A stretch of 64,000 bases of DNA from Hymenobacter fodinae (GCF_004745825.1 NZ_SRLA01000001.1:1116001-1180000); one strand, 5' to 3'; shown: positions 16,756 through 25,547, counted from the first letter of the stretch. Numbers and translations: made by a program. The notes: generated from the sequence alone by a model not told the origin.

Positions 16756-17816
16756 GCCGAGAGCCTGATCCGTGGGTCAACCCACTGGTAAAGTACATCG
16801 GCTAAGAGCTGGCTAAACAACCGGGCCAGCGACACCAGCAGCACTGCCCCCAGCAGTACCGGGTAGTCTTGCGTTGACGCGGCCTCGGCCAGCAGCCGAC
16901 CCATGCCAGGCAGGGCAAAAATCATTTCCACAACCACTGATCCGGCAACTAAATTGGGCAAGAGTTCCGCGAGTAAGGGCAAAACGGGGAGTAGTGCGTT
17001 GCGAAAAATATGGTGCCGCACTACGGCACGCGGGGTGGCACCTTTGGCCCGGGCGGTAGCCACGTACCCGGCGTGTAACTCTAGCTGCATAGAGGCGCTC
17101 AGTTGGATAACTAAGCCCGGCACACTCACTAGTATCAGGCTGATTAGGGGCAGCACCATGTGGTAGAGATACTGGCCTAGGCCACCCTCCCACGGAGACA
17201 TGGCTCCTAGTGAACCCAGCCCATACGCCGGAAACCATGCTAGCACATCGGGGTTGGCTAACAGTAGTAGCAGCACTAAGGCAATAACAAAGAGTGGCAT
17301 CGCCTGCACAGCGTATAGAATGGACAGCATAGCAGAGCGCCACGCGGGGTGATACTCCAGCCAAATGCATAATTCAAACGTTAGGGCCACTCCCAACAAA
17401 GCCGCCAACATCGTGAGCGGCAGTGTATACTGCATGGCCCTCCGCAAGAGTTCTGTTACGGCAGTATCTTCTCGGTAAGAGTGGCCTAGATTGCCGTGTA
17501 GGAGTGAATTAAGCCACCGGTGGTATTGGTTGGTAGTACCGTGCCACATCCAGGTAGGGGAGGTAGCACCAGCCGGGGTGGAGAAGGAAACGTAAAAGAG
17601 CGGCATATCTAACCCAAACCGATGCCGCAGCAAGGCTTCAGTCTGGGCGCGTTCGGTTGCGGTAATGGTAGGCTGCGTGAAGGCCTCGTCTAGCACAGAC
17701 CGGATAAGTGCATCGCCAGAAGTCAGGCGCGAGAGCAAAAAGATGCAGGAAATGATAGCCCAGGCTGCTACCGTTGTTTTCCCCAGCCTAAGCAGCAAAT
17801 ACCGGCTCAACTGCAT
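16752..17816 (-). CDS. ABC transporter permease, OppB/DppB type
   Basis: 354 aa. Partner of the OppC-type permease. N-terminal TM helix (about 13-30), then LLRHRFGLDMPLFYVS, and NSLLHGNLGHSYRED, the typical OppB periplasmic segment. The cytoplasmic loop TARAKGATPRAVVRHHIFRNALLP (about 261-284) is the EAA-type ATPase dock. It starts one base after the stop of the binding-protein gene and overlaps oppC by 4 bp. This tight packing supports one transporter importing short peptides or related solutes into the cytoplasm. Confidence 0.93.
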   Translation of the reverse strand: MQLSRYLLLRLGKTTVAAWAIISCIFLLSRLTSGDALIRSVLDEAFTQPTITATERAQTEALLRHRFGLDMPLFYVSFSTPAGATSPTWMWHGTTNQYHRWLNSLLHGNLGHSYREDTAVTELLRRAMQYTLPLTMLAALLGVALTFELCIWLEYHPAWRSAMLSILYAVQAMPLFVIALVLLLLLANPDVLAWFPAYGLGSLGAMSPWEGGLGQYLYHMVLPLISLILVSVPGLVIQLSASMQLELHAGYVATARAKGATPRAVVRHHIFRNALLPVLPLLAELLPNLVAGSVVVEMIFALPGMGRLLAEAASTQDYPVLLGAVLLVSLARLFSQLLADVLYQWVDPRIRLSA

Positions 17817-17817
17817 A

Positions 17818-19539
17818 TTAGTTGGCCGCCGAATCAGGACGGATGCTGGTTACCACGTAGCCGGGCATCAGCCCCGACACGGGTACCTTCCCCAGCCGCC
17901 GTGCGGCGGCTATGCGGTACTGGAGGAAATACAGTACTGTTAGCGGCCGTTCTTCGTAGATCAACTGCTGAAATTTGCGCAGAAGCCGGGCTTTCTTAGC
18001 CGGACTATCTTCTTGGGCAATGGCTTCAATGAGTCGGTCACTAGATGGTGAGCCAAACCCAGAGGCATTGTATATGCCGGTGCTTTGCGAGTGTAGGATG
18101 GGCGTAAAATCATACGCGAATGGCTGCCCACTCATGTTGCGCAAAAGAATCTGCATGTTACCCTGCTGCACTTGTCGGCTTAGCAAAGAAGCTTCCGTAG
18201 GCCGCAACTCTATCGGGATGCCTATGGTAGCCGCCGCTGCCTGAAACTGCAGAGCGGTGGTTTCGAAGGACGGCTCTCCGGCGCGGTAGCTGATGCTCAG
18301 GCGCAGTTGCTCTGGGCGGCCGGTGGCAGCTGTTCGGGTCCAACTACGGTCAGGCTGCTGCTTCCAACCCGCCTGTTGGAGCAGCGCAATTGCGCGGTCG
18401 GGGCTGTAAGCTGGCAAGGGAAGGCTGTCGTTGTAGTATTGCTTTACGCTCGGACTGATCAACCCTACACTAGGATACGCATGGCCTAGCTGCGATGCTT
18501 TGATGAGCGCGGGCACATTAAATAGATACGTGAGTGCCTGACGAGTTAGGCGGTCTTTCAGGAGCGAAGAGCGCATGTTAAAATTCGCTGTGAGGCACTC
18601 GTATGAATCGGCTGTGAGAAATTGTAACTGCTCCCGATCTGAGGGCGACTGTTGCAGTCGGGCAAACTCGTTGGCCGGAATCAAGGGGTACAAGTCGATA
18701 TCGCCTCGACGCAGGGCCAGCACGGCCGTGGCTGCCTCCGGAATAATCTGATAATTGATTTGGCGCGGATAAGCCCAGAGCTGCGGAGGAGCCGAGGGAA
18801 CCTGGTCTCCCCACCATGCTGTCTTGCGCGTGAGGGTAAGCTGCCGACCTGGTTGCCAGTTCTCAAGTTGATAGGGGCCGCTACCCGGTACACGCTCCGG
18901 ATGCCGCGAAAACTCCCCCGCTAAGTAGCGCCGAGCAAATGCTTGAACTTGGGGAAGTGGTTTGCCCATATCAGCAACGGGTATAGCGCGCAAAGTGGCA
19001 TTGGGATCCAGTGCGTACTCCGGCAATATGCTGAAGTCGCCAGAGCTGCGGACAAAATCAATTGATTGTCCTCGGCAGAGCAGGGAAAAACGGCGCGGGT
19101 CATGTGGGTCAGGCTCTATGTCGCGCACAAACCCAAAACGCGCCTGTGCTAGCTCAGTAGGAAGGCCAGCACAGTGCATTACTTTAAGCGTAAAGGCTAC
19201 GTCACTGGCTAAAATGGGCTTGCCATTATCCCAGGTAGCTTCTGGGCGTAGTTGGTAGGTAACCTTCATCAGCGAATCACTGATAAGAGTTACTTGGGGG
19301 AATTCTTGCGCCAGCCACGGAATGAAGTCTCCTTTAGCTTCGCTGGCCTGCAAAAGGCTACAGTGGAGTAGGTTGAGAACTTCTAACGCTCCCGACGTCT
19401 TCGCAATCAATGGGTCAAGATTCTCGGGGTCCCGAGCCCAGCGAACATGTACGGTGTTGGGTACAGATGAAACGGTTGTGGAGCAGCCGACCAGACCACT
19501 CCACAACAGTAAAAACAAGCCTACTAAAATTCTCTTCAT
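17818..19539 (-). CDS. Oligopeptide-type ABC transporter substrate-binding lipoprotein (OppA/SBP family 5)
   Basis: 573 aa from ATG 19539. That start gives a lipoprotein signal with lipobox LVGC (Cys19); a start at 19557 would add six residues. The mature protein shows the family-5 pattern: VRWARDPENLDPLIAKTSG, then TYQLRPEATWDNGKPILASDVAFTLKV, and GSGPYQLENWQPGRQLTLTR. It should capture peptides in the periplasm and deliver them to the two permeases encoded immediately downstream. Directly upstream (97 bp) on the same strand is a gene for a 15-residue-repeat protein. A weak promoter (TAAGTTTG, 19616-19609) in that gap could start the transporter transcript. The ligand is unknown. Confidence 0.94.
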   Translation of the reverse strand: MKRILVGLFLLLWSGLVGCSTTVSSVPNTVHVRWARDPENLDPLIAKTSGALEVLNLLHCSLLQASEAKGDFIPWLAQEFPQVTLISDSLMKVTYQLRPEATWDNGKPILASDVAFTLKVMHCAGLPTELAQARFGFVRDIEPDPHDPRRFSLLCRGQSIDFVRSSGDFSILPEYALDPNATLRAIPVADMGKPLPQVQAFARRYLAGEFSRHPERVPGSGPYQLENWQPGRQLTLTRKTAWWGDQVPSAPPQLWAYPRQINYQIIPEAATAVLALRRGDIDLYPLIPANEFARLQQSPSDREQLQFLTADSYECLTANFNMRSSLLKDRLTRQALTYLFNVPALIKASQLGHAYPSVGLISPSVKQYYNDSLPLPAYSPDRAIALLQQAGWKQQPDRSWTRTAATGRPEQLRLSISYRAGEPSFETTALQFQAAAATIGIPIELRPTEASLLSRQVQQGNMQILLRNMSGQPFAYDFTPILHSQSTGIYNASGFGSPSSDRLIEAIAQEDSPAKKARLLRKFQQLIYEERPLTVLYFLQYRIAAARRLGKVPVSGLMPGYVVTSIRPDSAAN

Positions 19540-19608
19540 GAACTGACAACTGTGCAAGCACTGCTGCCGGGCAAGTTACCACGTTTTAACAGGACAACTG
19601 CTTATCTG

Positions 19609-19616
19609 CAAACTTA
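19609..19616 (-). promoter_or_regulatory. Possible internal promoter of the opp operon
   Basis: TAAGTTTG on the minus strand (TAnnTTTG), 70 bases upstream of the binding-protein ATG. No -33 element is visible, so read-through from the repeat gene is equally possible. Confidence 0.35.
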
Positions 19617-19636
19617 GCTTGAGGGGCGTATTGCCC

Positions 19637-20044
19637 TTATGCCGTGAGGTAACCATCACCCCAGCCGCTGGTGCCGTGCTCGGCCGCAGCCAGATAGCCG
19701 TCACCCCAGCCACTCGTGCCATGCTCAACGGCGGCTAAGTAGCCGTCACCCCACCCACTCGTGCCGTGGTCTGCTGCTGCCAAATAGCCGTCACCCCAGC
19801 CGCTGGTGCCATGCTCAGCTACTGCCAGGTCGCTTTCGCCCCAGCCACTCTTACCGTGGAATGCTACTGTGAGGTAGCCGTCACCCCACCCACTCGTGCC
19901 GTGGTCTGCTGCTGCCAAATAGCCGTCACCCCAGCCGCTGGTACCGTGCTCGGCCGCAGCTAGATAGCCGTCACCCCAGCCACTCGTGCCATGCTCAACG
20001 GCGGCCAAGTAGCCGTCACCCCAGCCGCTCGTGCCATGCTCAAC
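19637..20044 (-). repeat. Nine-unit 45-bp tandem coding repeat with higher-order duplication
   Basis: The 45-bp units share the + strand core TAGCCGTCACCCCAGCC with varying flanks. Larger blocks recur: the segment beginning near 19671 matches that near 19941 (270 bp = six units). The segment near 19756 matches that near 19891 (135 bp = three units). This indicates expansion by duplication of multi-unit blocks. In-frame copy-number change would not disrupt the protein. Confidence 0.9.
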
Positions 20045-20155
20045 AATACTGGCCTGTTGCTTGGAAGAGGCTAATTCGGTATATGACTGAGAAGTCGCAA
20101 CTGAAGAAGTCAGGCTGGAAAACTGGAGCAGAGCTACGGCAATGAAGTTTAACAT
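19637..20155 (-). CDS. Repeat protein: short leader followed by nine 15-residue tandem repeats
   Basis: 172 aa. Residues 1-37 form a leader with a hydrophobic stretch (FIAVALLQFSSLTSSVA) resembling a weak signal peptide without basic residues. Residues 38-172 are exactly nine 15-aa units of consensus [AV]EHGTSGWGDGYLAA. Unit 5 (about 98-112) diverges: HGKSGWGESDL. The protein stops on the last residue of unit 9. It is acidic, has almost no Lys/Arg, and has no Cys. Synonymous differences between repeats show that the peptide sequence is conserved. No family is recognised. The transporter binding protein starts 97 bp downstream. Candidate interpretations are a multi-core peptide precursor, a metal-binding or beta-solenoid surface protein, or a structural repeat protein. 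Confidence 0.85.
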   Translation of the reverse strand: MLNFIAVALLQFSSLTSSVATSQSYTELASSKQQASIVEHGTSGWGDGYLAAVEHGTSGWGDGYLAAAEHGTSGWGDGYLAAADHGTSGWGDGYLTVAFHGKSGWGESDLAVAEHGTSGWGDGYLAAADHGTSGWGDGYLAAVEHGTSGWGDGYLAAAEHGTSGWGDGYLTA

Positions 20156-20515
20156 GGTATGGGAAATATTTGTGGTTCAAGTGGTTGACTGACACAAATG
20201 TGGGGACCAAACCAGCCGGCGTAAAGGAAAGAAACCGGGTAAACGTGACGTGAAATTTTATGCCGTTTCGAGCTAAGCAACTCAGTTAATTCGTTGTTTA
20301 GACACTGTAGAGCTACTCCTGAAGTATAAATAAATGGACGTTTTATGGCATTATTGTGACATAAAACGACTGAAAAAGATAAAATTTATCTAGTACAAAG
20401 ATCAAGCAGAGCTAGGCCTATGGAAAGGATGTTTATGGTGTTTTTGTGACATAGCAATTAGCTCAACATATATTAGTATAATAGCCGCTGAGACACGCCA
20501 AATAAGCTTTTCGGT
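20156..20515. promoter_or_regulatory. AT-rich divergent control region with direct repeats
   Basis: This 360-bp region separates the repeat-protein gene from the divergent 513-aa gene. It holds a direct repeat at 20342-20363 and 20432-20453 (19 of 22 identical, 90 bp apart; begins TTTATGG and ends TTGTGACATA). A third TTGTGACA is at 20544-20551 inside the start of the next gene. TATAAT occurs near 20478, although Bacteroidota promoters do not normally use it. No TAnnTTTG promoter is obvious on either strand. Confidence 0.55.
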
Positions 20516-22057
20516 ATGGATGAATTGACTACGCTAGTAAAAATTGTGACAGATCGGCGTCTAGCGGTGTTACCATTTTTAGATTTTTCTGACCGAAATG
20601 GTGCTAGCAAAGACCTACAGCTAGTACGCCTCCTGGAAGGTGACCCGACTATTACGCAGAACAAGATAGTTAAAACCTTATATGGAACTACGGAGGCGAA
20701 AAGCCAAACGGCGTTTCGCAAGCTAAAATCCCGGGTTCAGCAGAAACTCCTGAACCACTTGTATTTCCTGGATCATACGGATGCGCGCCACGTGGTGTCG
20801 CGAAGGCATGAGCAGCATTGCCTAGGCCTGTTGCATCAAGCTAAAATTTTAAGTGGCGAATCTGAATACAAGCTGGCAGAGAGGCTGTACCGAAAAGCGC
20901 TTACGTTAGCTACGGAGGCCGAGCTAACGCAATACGCCGTGATGTGCGCCCGGATGTTGCGCATACTCTATGCAGAAATGCGTAACCCAGCGAGGTTTAA
21001 GGCTATGAACAAGCAGCTCAATGAGTTGCAAAAGCTGCTGGAGCTAGAAGATGAAGCGGAACAGCTTTACTATGAGATTAAAGTGTTTTCGCAGCATAAA
21101 GTGCGGTGGCGGCAGTTCATTCTAAAGCAGTTGCCTGACTATCTAGAGCGGCTAGAAGCCCTGCATAAAAAGGCGAAAAGCTACAATACCTTCTACTTCC
21201 TGTACGTGACGAAAATGTCGAGGGAAGAGCTAACTGGTAACTACGAGGAAATTATTCGGCTGACAACCGCTACCGATAAGGCGCTCAAGCAAGGCAAAAT
21301 CAACGATAAACGCTTTGATAAGCGTTTCAACAACTACATGAGTGTGTATGCGCACTTGCAGTGTAGGAGGGCTGAAAAAGGCCTGCGTCTAGCCGAAGAG
21401 TATTTTAAAGACTTCCACTACTCATCTGGCAACTGGTTTTACTACCTCGAGATTTATCTGCTACTGGCTATGCATGCTGCGCAGTACGGAGAGGCCTACG
21501 AGTTGCTGCAGCAAGCACGCCGCAACCCTTATTACCGCAAGCAACGCCCCGCAGCTCAGCAGCGATGGGAACTCTACGAGGCTTACATCCAGCTGATTCA
21601 GCCAGAACAGTCGCCACTTAAGATGCGGCACTTCGCGCAGCTAGTGCAAACCGTGCCCGATTACAGCCGTGACAAGCAGGGCTATAACGTAGCCATTCTG
21701 ATTTTACAATTCCTGTATTTCTTACGTCGCAGAGACATTGAAGGGTTGCTGGCCCGACTGGAAGGGCTGCGAAAGTATGAGCAACGGCATTTACGTAATC
21801 CGGCTACCCTGCGCAGCCAATTATTCTTCCGGATGCTGGTGCTAACCGTGAAGGAAAACTTTGGGTCGCAGGCCTGCGAGCAGAAGGCGCTGCCGTTGCT
21901 GGAGCGCCTGAAAGCGGCGCCCCAGCCTGGTGAGGCCTACGGGGAGATTGAGATTATCCCGTATGAAAACCTGTGGCACTTTACGCTTGATATTCTACGC
22001 AAACTAGAAGCGGAGCAAACCGCTGCCGAGCACGCGAGCCGTAGCTATGTAGGATAG
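20516..22057 (+). CDS. Basic, all-helical protein with possible N-terminal DNA-binding domain and TPR-like repeats
   Basis: 513 aa, no family recognised with certainty. Residues 1-85 are rich in Lys/Arg (ITQNKIVKTLYGTTEAK, then AFRKLKSRVQQKLLNHLYF) and could form a winged-helix or HTH-like domain. From about 95 onward the sequence is a series of helix pairs resembling TPRs: LSGESEYKLAERLYRKALTL, the MRNPARFKAMNKQLNELQKL region, and a QYGEAYELLQQARRNPYY stretch. There is no signal peptide or TM helix, so it is probably cytoplasmic. It is divergent from the repeat-protein/opp operon, with direct repeats between. The combination of DNA-binding-like head and TPR tail recalls peptide-sensing regulators of the RRNPP group, but this is a pattern analogy only. 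Confidence 0.8.
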   Translation: MDELTTLVKIVTDRRLAVLPFLDFSDRNGASKDLQLVRLLEGDPTITQNKIVKTLYGTTEAKSQTAFRKLKSRVQQKLLNHLYFLDHTDARHVVSRRHEQHCLGLLHQAKILSGESEYKLAERLYRKALTLATEAELTQYAVMCARMLRILYAEMRNPARFKAMNKQLNELQKLLELEDEAEQLYYEIKVFSQHKVRWRQFILKQLPDYLERLEALHKKAKSYNTFYFLYVTKMSREELTGNYEEIIRLTTATDKALKQGKINDKRFDKRFNNYMSVYAHLQCRRAEKGLRLAEEYFKDFHYSSGNWFYYLEIYLLLAMHAAQYGEAYELLQQARRNPYYRKQRPAAQQRWELYEAYIQLIQPEQSPLKMRHFAQLVQTVPDYSRDKQGYNVAILILQFLYFLRRRDIEGLLARLEGLRKYEQRHLRNPATLRSQLFFRMLVLTVKENFGSQACEQKALPLLERLKAAPQPGEAYGEIEIIPYENLWHFTLDILRKLEAEQTAAEHASRSYVG

Positions 22058-22078
22058 ATACTTACTGGCTGTAAACGA

Positions 22079-22130
22079 AAAGCCCGGCTTCTCTTAGCAC
22101 GCACTAGAGCGTTGAGAGAAGCCGAGCTTG
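22079..22130. terminator. Bidirectional terminator between the 513-aa gene and the OmpA-family gene
   Basis: AAGCCCGGCTTCTC / GAGAAGCCGAGCTT stem with one mismatch and a loop of about 20 nt, between convergent genes. Confidence 0.7.
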
Positions 22131-22193
22131 CTATGGTCGTGGTGGTTAGCTAGGCCTAGGAAACAGTGCTAAATAGGCCTACACCACGCACTG

Positions 22194-24230
22194 TTACTTA
22201 CCAGTAACCTTAAACTCGGTGCGGCGATTCAACTGGCGGCCGCCTTTGGTGGTATTGGGTGCAACAGGTTGGGTATCACCGTAGCCGGCAAAGGTGAGCC
22301 GGTCTTTGCTAATGCCTTTCTGCACCAGATAATCAACTACTGCCTTGGCCCGCCGCTGGCTCAGATCTTTGTTGTAGGCTGCATTACCAACGTTATCCGT
22401 GTGGCCTGAAATTTCTAGGCGCAGAGCTGGCGTTTCGGTAAGAAGCTTCTGCAAACGCTCCAGTTCGCTCGTGCTTTCATCGCGAAGAGTGGCCTTGTCG
22501 AAGTCAAAGAAGATGTTGTTCAACACCACTTTCACACCGATATCGAGTTTTTTGAGGGCAATATCTTTTACTACTTCCGCATAAGCGGCGCCCGCCGGCA
22601 AGTCAAAGTTTTCGGAATGAAACAGATAACCATCCTGGCGCACCACAATGCCGTAGTTGAGTCCAGAAGGCAAAGATACTAGGTAGCGGCCTGATTGAGC
22701 ATTGGCCCGGAAGGAGGCAATAATCTGGTTCCGGGAGTTGTCAATCACATCAATAGTGGCTTCCAGGGGCTCTTTGGTTTTATCATCCGTAACGGTTCCC
22801 TTTAGGATGGTTACCTGCGCCGAAGCAATGGCCACCGGCGGTGCCAACAACGTTTCCTTGACCGGCTGCACTCGGGAGGCTAGCAACTGATCTTCTTGGC
22901 TGAGGAGTGGCTGCTTTTCAGGACCGAGGAACGTAATCTGGTAAATGTCTTTGGAGCCTAGGCCATCATCCCGGAAGGAGGAATAATACCCGTGGCGCCC
23001 AGAGGCGGATATTACAAAGAAAACGTCATCATCGGGCGTATTTATGGGCCAGCCCAGGTTTTCGGGGGCACTCCACTTGCCGTTTTCAAATACCGACCTA
23101 AAGATATCGTAGCCACCCATGGAGTTGTGCCCCTCGGATGAGAAGTACATGGTTTTACCATCGGGGTGCAGAAACACGCCTTCCTCACCGTATTGCGTGT
23201 TGATAGTAGGGCCGAGGTTAATGGCTTGACCACGCCCATCAATTTCGATTTTGTAGATGTCGCGGGCGCCTAGGCCACCTTCCTTGTCGGTAACGAAGAA
23301 CAGGCTGCGGCCATCGGGGGTGTAGGCCGCCGACGACTCGTGGGCGCGGCTATTAATGCGGGAGCCCAACTTCTGGGGCTTGCGCCACTGCGTGCCCCGC
23401 AAATCCGACTCGTGCAAGTCACCGCCATTATCTTCCATGTACATGAGCATCCGTTGGCCGTCGGGGGCGAGGCCTACGGTAGCATCGTGGCCGTCGGTAT
23501 TTACCGGCTCACCCAGGTTGCGAGCCGCCGACCATTCTCCTTGGCCTGTGCGGGTGCTCTGGTAAATGTCTTCAAAAAAACCGCCGGTTTCTGGGTCATG
23601 CTGCCCACCTGTAGAGTTGTCGCGCCGGGAGGTGAAGAGAATCACCGACTCATCGGCCGTGATGACGGGGCCATAATCGGGGTAAGGAGAGTTTACACCC
23701 GGGCCAGCGTTATCGATGAACACGCGAGTTGGTTTGGCCGCTAGCTTCTGCCCGTTTTCACACTCTCTTATTTTCTTCTGGATATCCTGCGTGAAGGCTG
23801 CGGTATTTTTGGAACCGCTAGCCGGCGTGGCGCGCTTGTACTCCGCAATAGCCTCCTGCCATTTTCCATTCAGGTGCAGGCCCCGGCCCAGTAAATAGTG
23901 TATGCGCGGGTCTACGTCGGGGTTTAGCTGGTAGGCTTTCTGCAGATACGTTAGCGCGCGGGGCTTGAAGCCTGAATGCAGATAACTGTCGCCGATGCGC
24001 AGATTCAGTTGGGCATTATTGGGGTTAAATTTCTGAGCGGCTAGGTAATGAGCCAGCGCCTGCTCGTAGCGCGGAGGGTCCATTTCGTACCACTCGTCGC
24101 CGGCCTTTACCTCTTTTAAAGCGGCCTTGAGGCCTTCTTTATCATTGCCGAACCGGTCTTTGCTAAACTCTACATTCTGAGCTTGAGCGGCACCTGTGAG
24201 CAGCAGGAAGGCTAGTAAGTATTTATACAT
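22194..24230 (-). CDS. OmpA-family protein with TPR, PD40 propeller and carboxypeptidase-like domains (PorE-like)
   Basis: 678 aa. A signal peptide (1-17) is followed by TPRs (about 35-150). A PD40/WD40-like beta-propeller follows (about 175-435; repeats such as PDGRSLFFVTDKEGGLGARD and PDGKTMYFSSEGHNSMGGYD). A carboxypeptidase regulatory-like domain is at about 474-555 (ILKGTVTDDKTKEPLEATID). The C-terminal OmpA domain (about 570-678) has FFDFDKATL and GHTDNVG, ending in NRRTEF, and binds peptidoglycan. This order matches PorE, a T9SS component anchored to the cell wall. Bacteroidota carry several paralogues, so T9SS function is likely but not certain. A TPR gene lies 107 bp upstream on the same strand. 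Confidence 0.9.
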   Translation of the reverse strand: MYKYLLAFLLLTGAAQAQNVEFSKDRFGNDKEGLKAALKEVKAGDEWYEMDPPRYEQALAHYLAAQKFNPNNAQLNLRIGDSYLHSGFKPRALTYLQKAYQLNPDVDPRIHYLLGRGLHLNGKWQEAIAEYKRATPASGSKNTAAFTQDIQKKIRECENGQKLAAKPTRVFIDNAGPGVNSPYPDYGPVITADESVILFTSRRDNSTGGQHDPETGGFFEDIYQSTRTGQGEWSAARNLGEPVNTDGHDATVGLAPDGQRMLMYMEDNGGDLHESDLRGTQWRKPQKLGSRINSRAHESSAAYTPDGRSLFFVTDKEGGLGARDIYKIEIDGRGQAINLGPTINTQYGEEGVFLHPDGKTMYFSSEGHNSMGGYDIFRSVFENGKWSAPENLGWPINTPDDDVFFVISASGRHGYYSSFRDDGLGSKDIYQITFLGPEKQPLLSQEDQLLASRVQPVKETLLAPPVAIASAQVTILKGTVTDDKTKEPLEATIDVIDNSRNQIIASFRANAQSGRYLVSLPSGLNYGIVVRQDGYLFHSENFDLPAGAAYAEVVKDIALKKLDIGVKVVLNNIFFDFDKATLRDESTSELERLQKLLTETPALRLEISGHTDNVGNAAYNKDLSQRRAKAVVDYLVQKGISKDRLTFAGYGDTQPVAPNTTKGGRQLNRRTEFKVTGK

Positions 24231-24337
24231 GAGATTGGTAGTCAGGAGTGGATGCTAGCGCCTAGGACCGCAGAAAGCATGGCGGTGTGGCGGAAGCAAA
24301 GCCGTTCTGTAGGTGCCCCATTGATGCGTTGCAGGTA

Positions 24338-25402
24338 TTAGTCGGCGCCGCAGCCAGAGTTGGCGGCGTACGTGTTGCCTGCCTCCAGGCCTAGCTCGGC
24401 GGCTTTGCGCCAATCTTGGCAGGCTTGCTCGGGGTGGCGCAGCATTTCGCGGGCGTGGCCCCGGTTGAGGTAGGCCTCCGCATATTGCGCATTCAGGGCA
24501 ATAGCTTTTGACGCGTCAGCTTCCGCTTTCGCGTAGTCTTCCAGCTTGAGGTATGCAGCGGCGCGGTTGTTCCAGGCGTAGGCATAGTCGGCCCGTAGCG
24601 CAACAGCTTTAGAGAAATCCTCAACAGCTCCTTTAAAATCTCCCTGTTCAAACCGGGTTGCACCGCGGTTGGTGTAGGCCAGGGCATTATCCTGTTTCTT
24701 GTTCAGGTAATCGGAGTAGTCTTGCAGAGCACCTTTCAGGTCACCGGCGCGGCGCTTGGTGGCGGCACGGTTCAGCAAAGCGGGCAGCAGATCGGGCTGC
24801 AAGCTGAGGGCTTTGCTGTAGTCTTGAATGGCAGCGGGCAAGTTGTTGAGTTGACGCTGGGCGCTGCCCCGGTCGTGCCACGCGTAAGCGTAAGCAGGGT
24901 CCGCCTTAATTGCCTGATCAAAGTCCGCTTTTGCCTCCTGGTACTTGCCTTTTTCAAACCGCAGCGCACCGCGATAGTACCACGAGGGGGCGTAACTAGC
25001 TTGTAACTCAGTGGCCTTACTGTAATCTTGTTCAGCCTCTGCCGACTGGCCTAGCGCTTCCCGGGCCTGGCCCCGCCCAAAATAGGGGCCGAAGGTGCTA
25101 GGATCAAGCTTGATAGCTTGGTCGTAATCCTGCACGGCCGGCTGGTATTCCTTTAGCTCATAGTGCGTAGTGGCCCGGTTGTAGAACGCCTTGGCAAAGT
25201 CAGGCTTAGCCGCCAGTGCTTTGTCGAAATCCAGGATGGCGGCCCGGTAGCTTTTCTGGTTGTACTTGGCTACTCCACTATTATAGAGTTTCTCGGCCAA
25301 CTGAGCCGGGGGCAACGTGGTAGCCCTAACCGTATCTACCTGCGCGTGCGCTGCGCTGGTAATACAGGCCATAGCTGTAATGGCTAGTATAGTTTTCAGC
25401 AT
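24338..25402 (-). CDS. Periplasmic tetratricopeptide repeat protein
   Basis: 354 aa. Signal peptide MLKTILAITAMACITSAAHA (1-20). The rest is about nine TPRs of 34 residues, for example YRAAILDFDKALAAKPDFAK and YQPAVQDYDQAIKLDPSTFG, each with the W/L-G-Y-A-F-A-P pattern. TPR arrays serve as protein docking scaffolds. The gene precedes the PorE-like gene on the same strand (107 bp gap), so the two may be cotranscribed and act together at the envelope. The partner is unknown. The last 25 residues, including CQDWRKAAELGLEAGNTYA, form a final half repeat. Confidence 0.93.
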   Translation of the reverse strand: MLKTILAITAMACITSAAHAQVDTVRATTLPPAQLAEKLYNSGVAKYNQKSYRAAILDFDKALAAKPDFAKAFYNRATTHYELKEYQPAVQDYDQAIKLDPSTFGPYFGRGQAREALGQSAEAEQDYSKATELQASYAPSWYYRGALRFEKGKYQEAKADFDQAIKADPAYAYAWHDRGSAQRQLNNLPAAIQDYSKALSLQPDLLPALLNRAATKRRAGDLKGALQDYSDYLNKKQDNALAYTNRGATRFEQGDFKGAVEDFSKAVALRADYAYAWNNRAAAYLKLEDYAKAEADASKAIALNAQYAEAYLNRGHAREMLRHPEQACQDWRKAAELGLEAGNTYAANSGCGAD

Positions 25403-25547
25403 ATCTTCCCGCCAGTTTCATTGACGCGGGATAAATATAATTTTAATTAAGTCAATGCCGGTAAAATAGCGTTTTAAATATTATTAATTATAACAATTTT
25501 AATAATTATTAGACCAATTGAAGGCTGGGTTAAAAGAGTAAGCTCGG

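Noticed and set aside
19766..19963. Opposite-strand frames across the 45-bp repeats
   Set aside because: They arise only because the 45-bp unit keeps every frame open; they have no leader and no upstream promoter.
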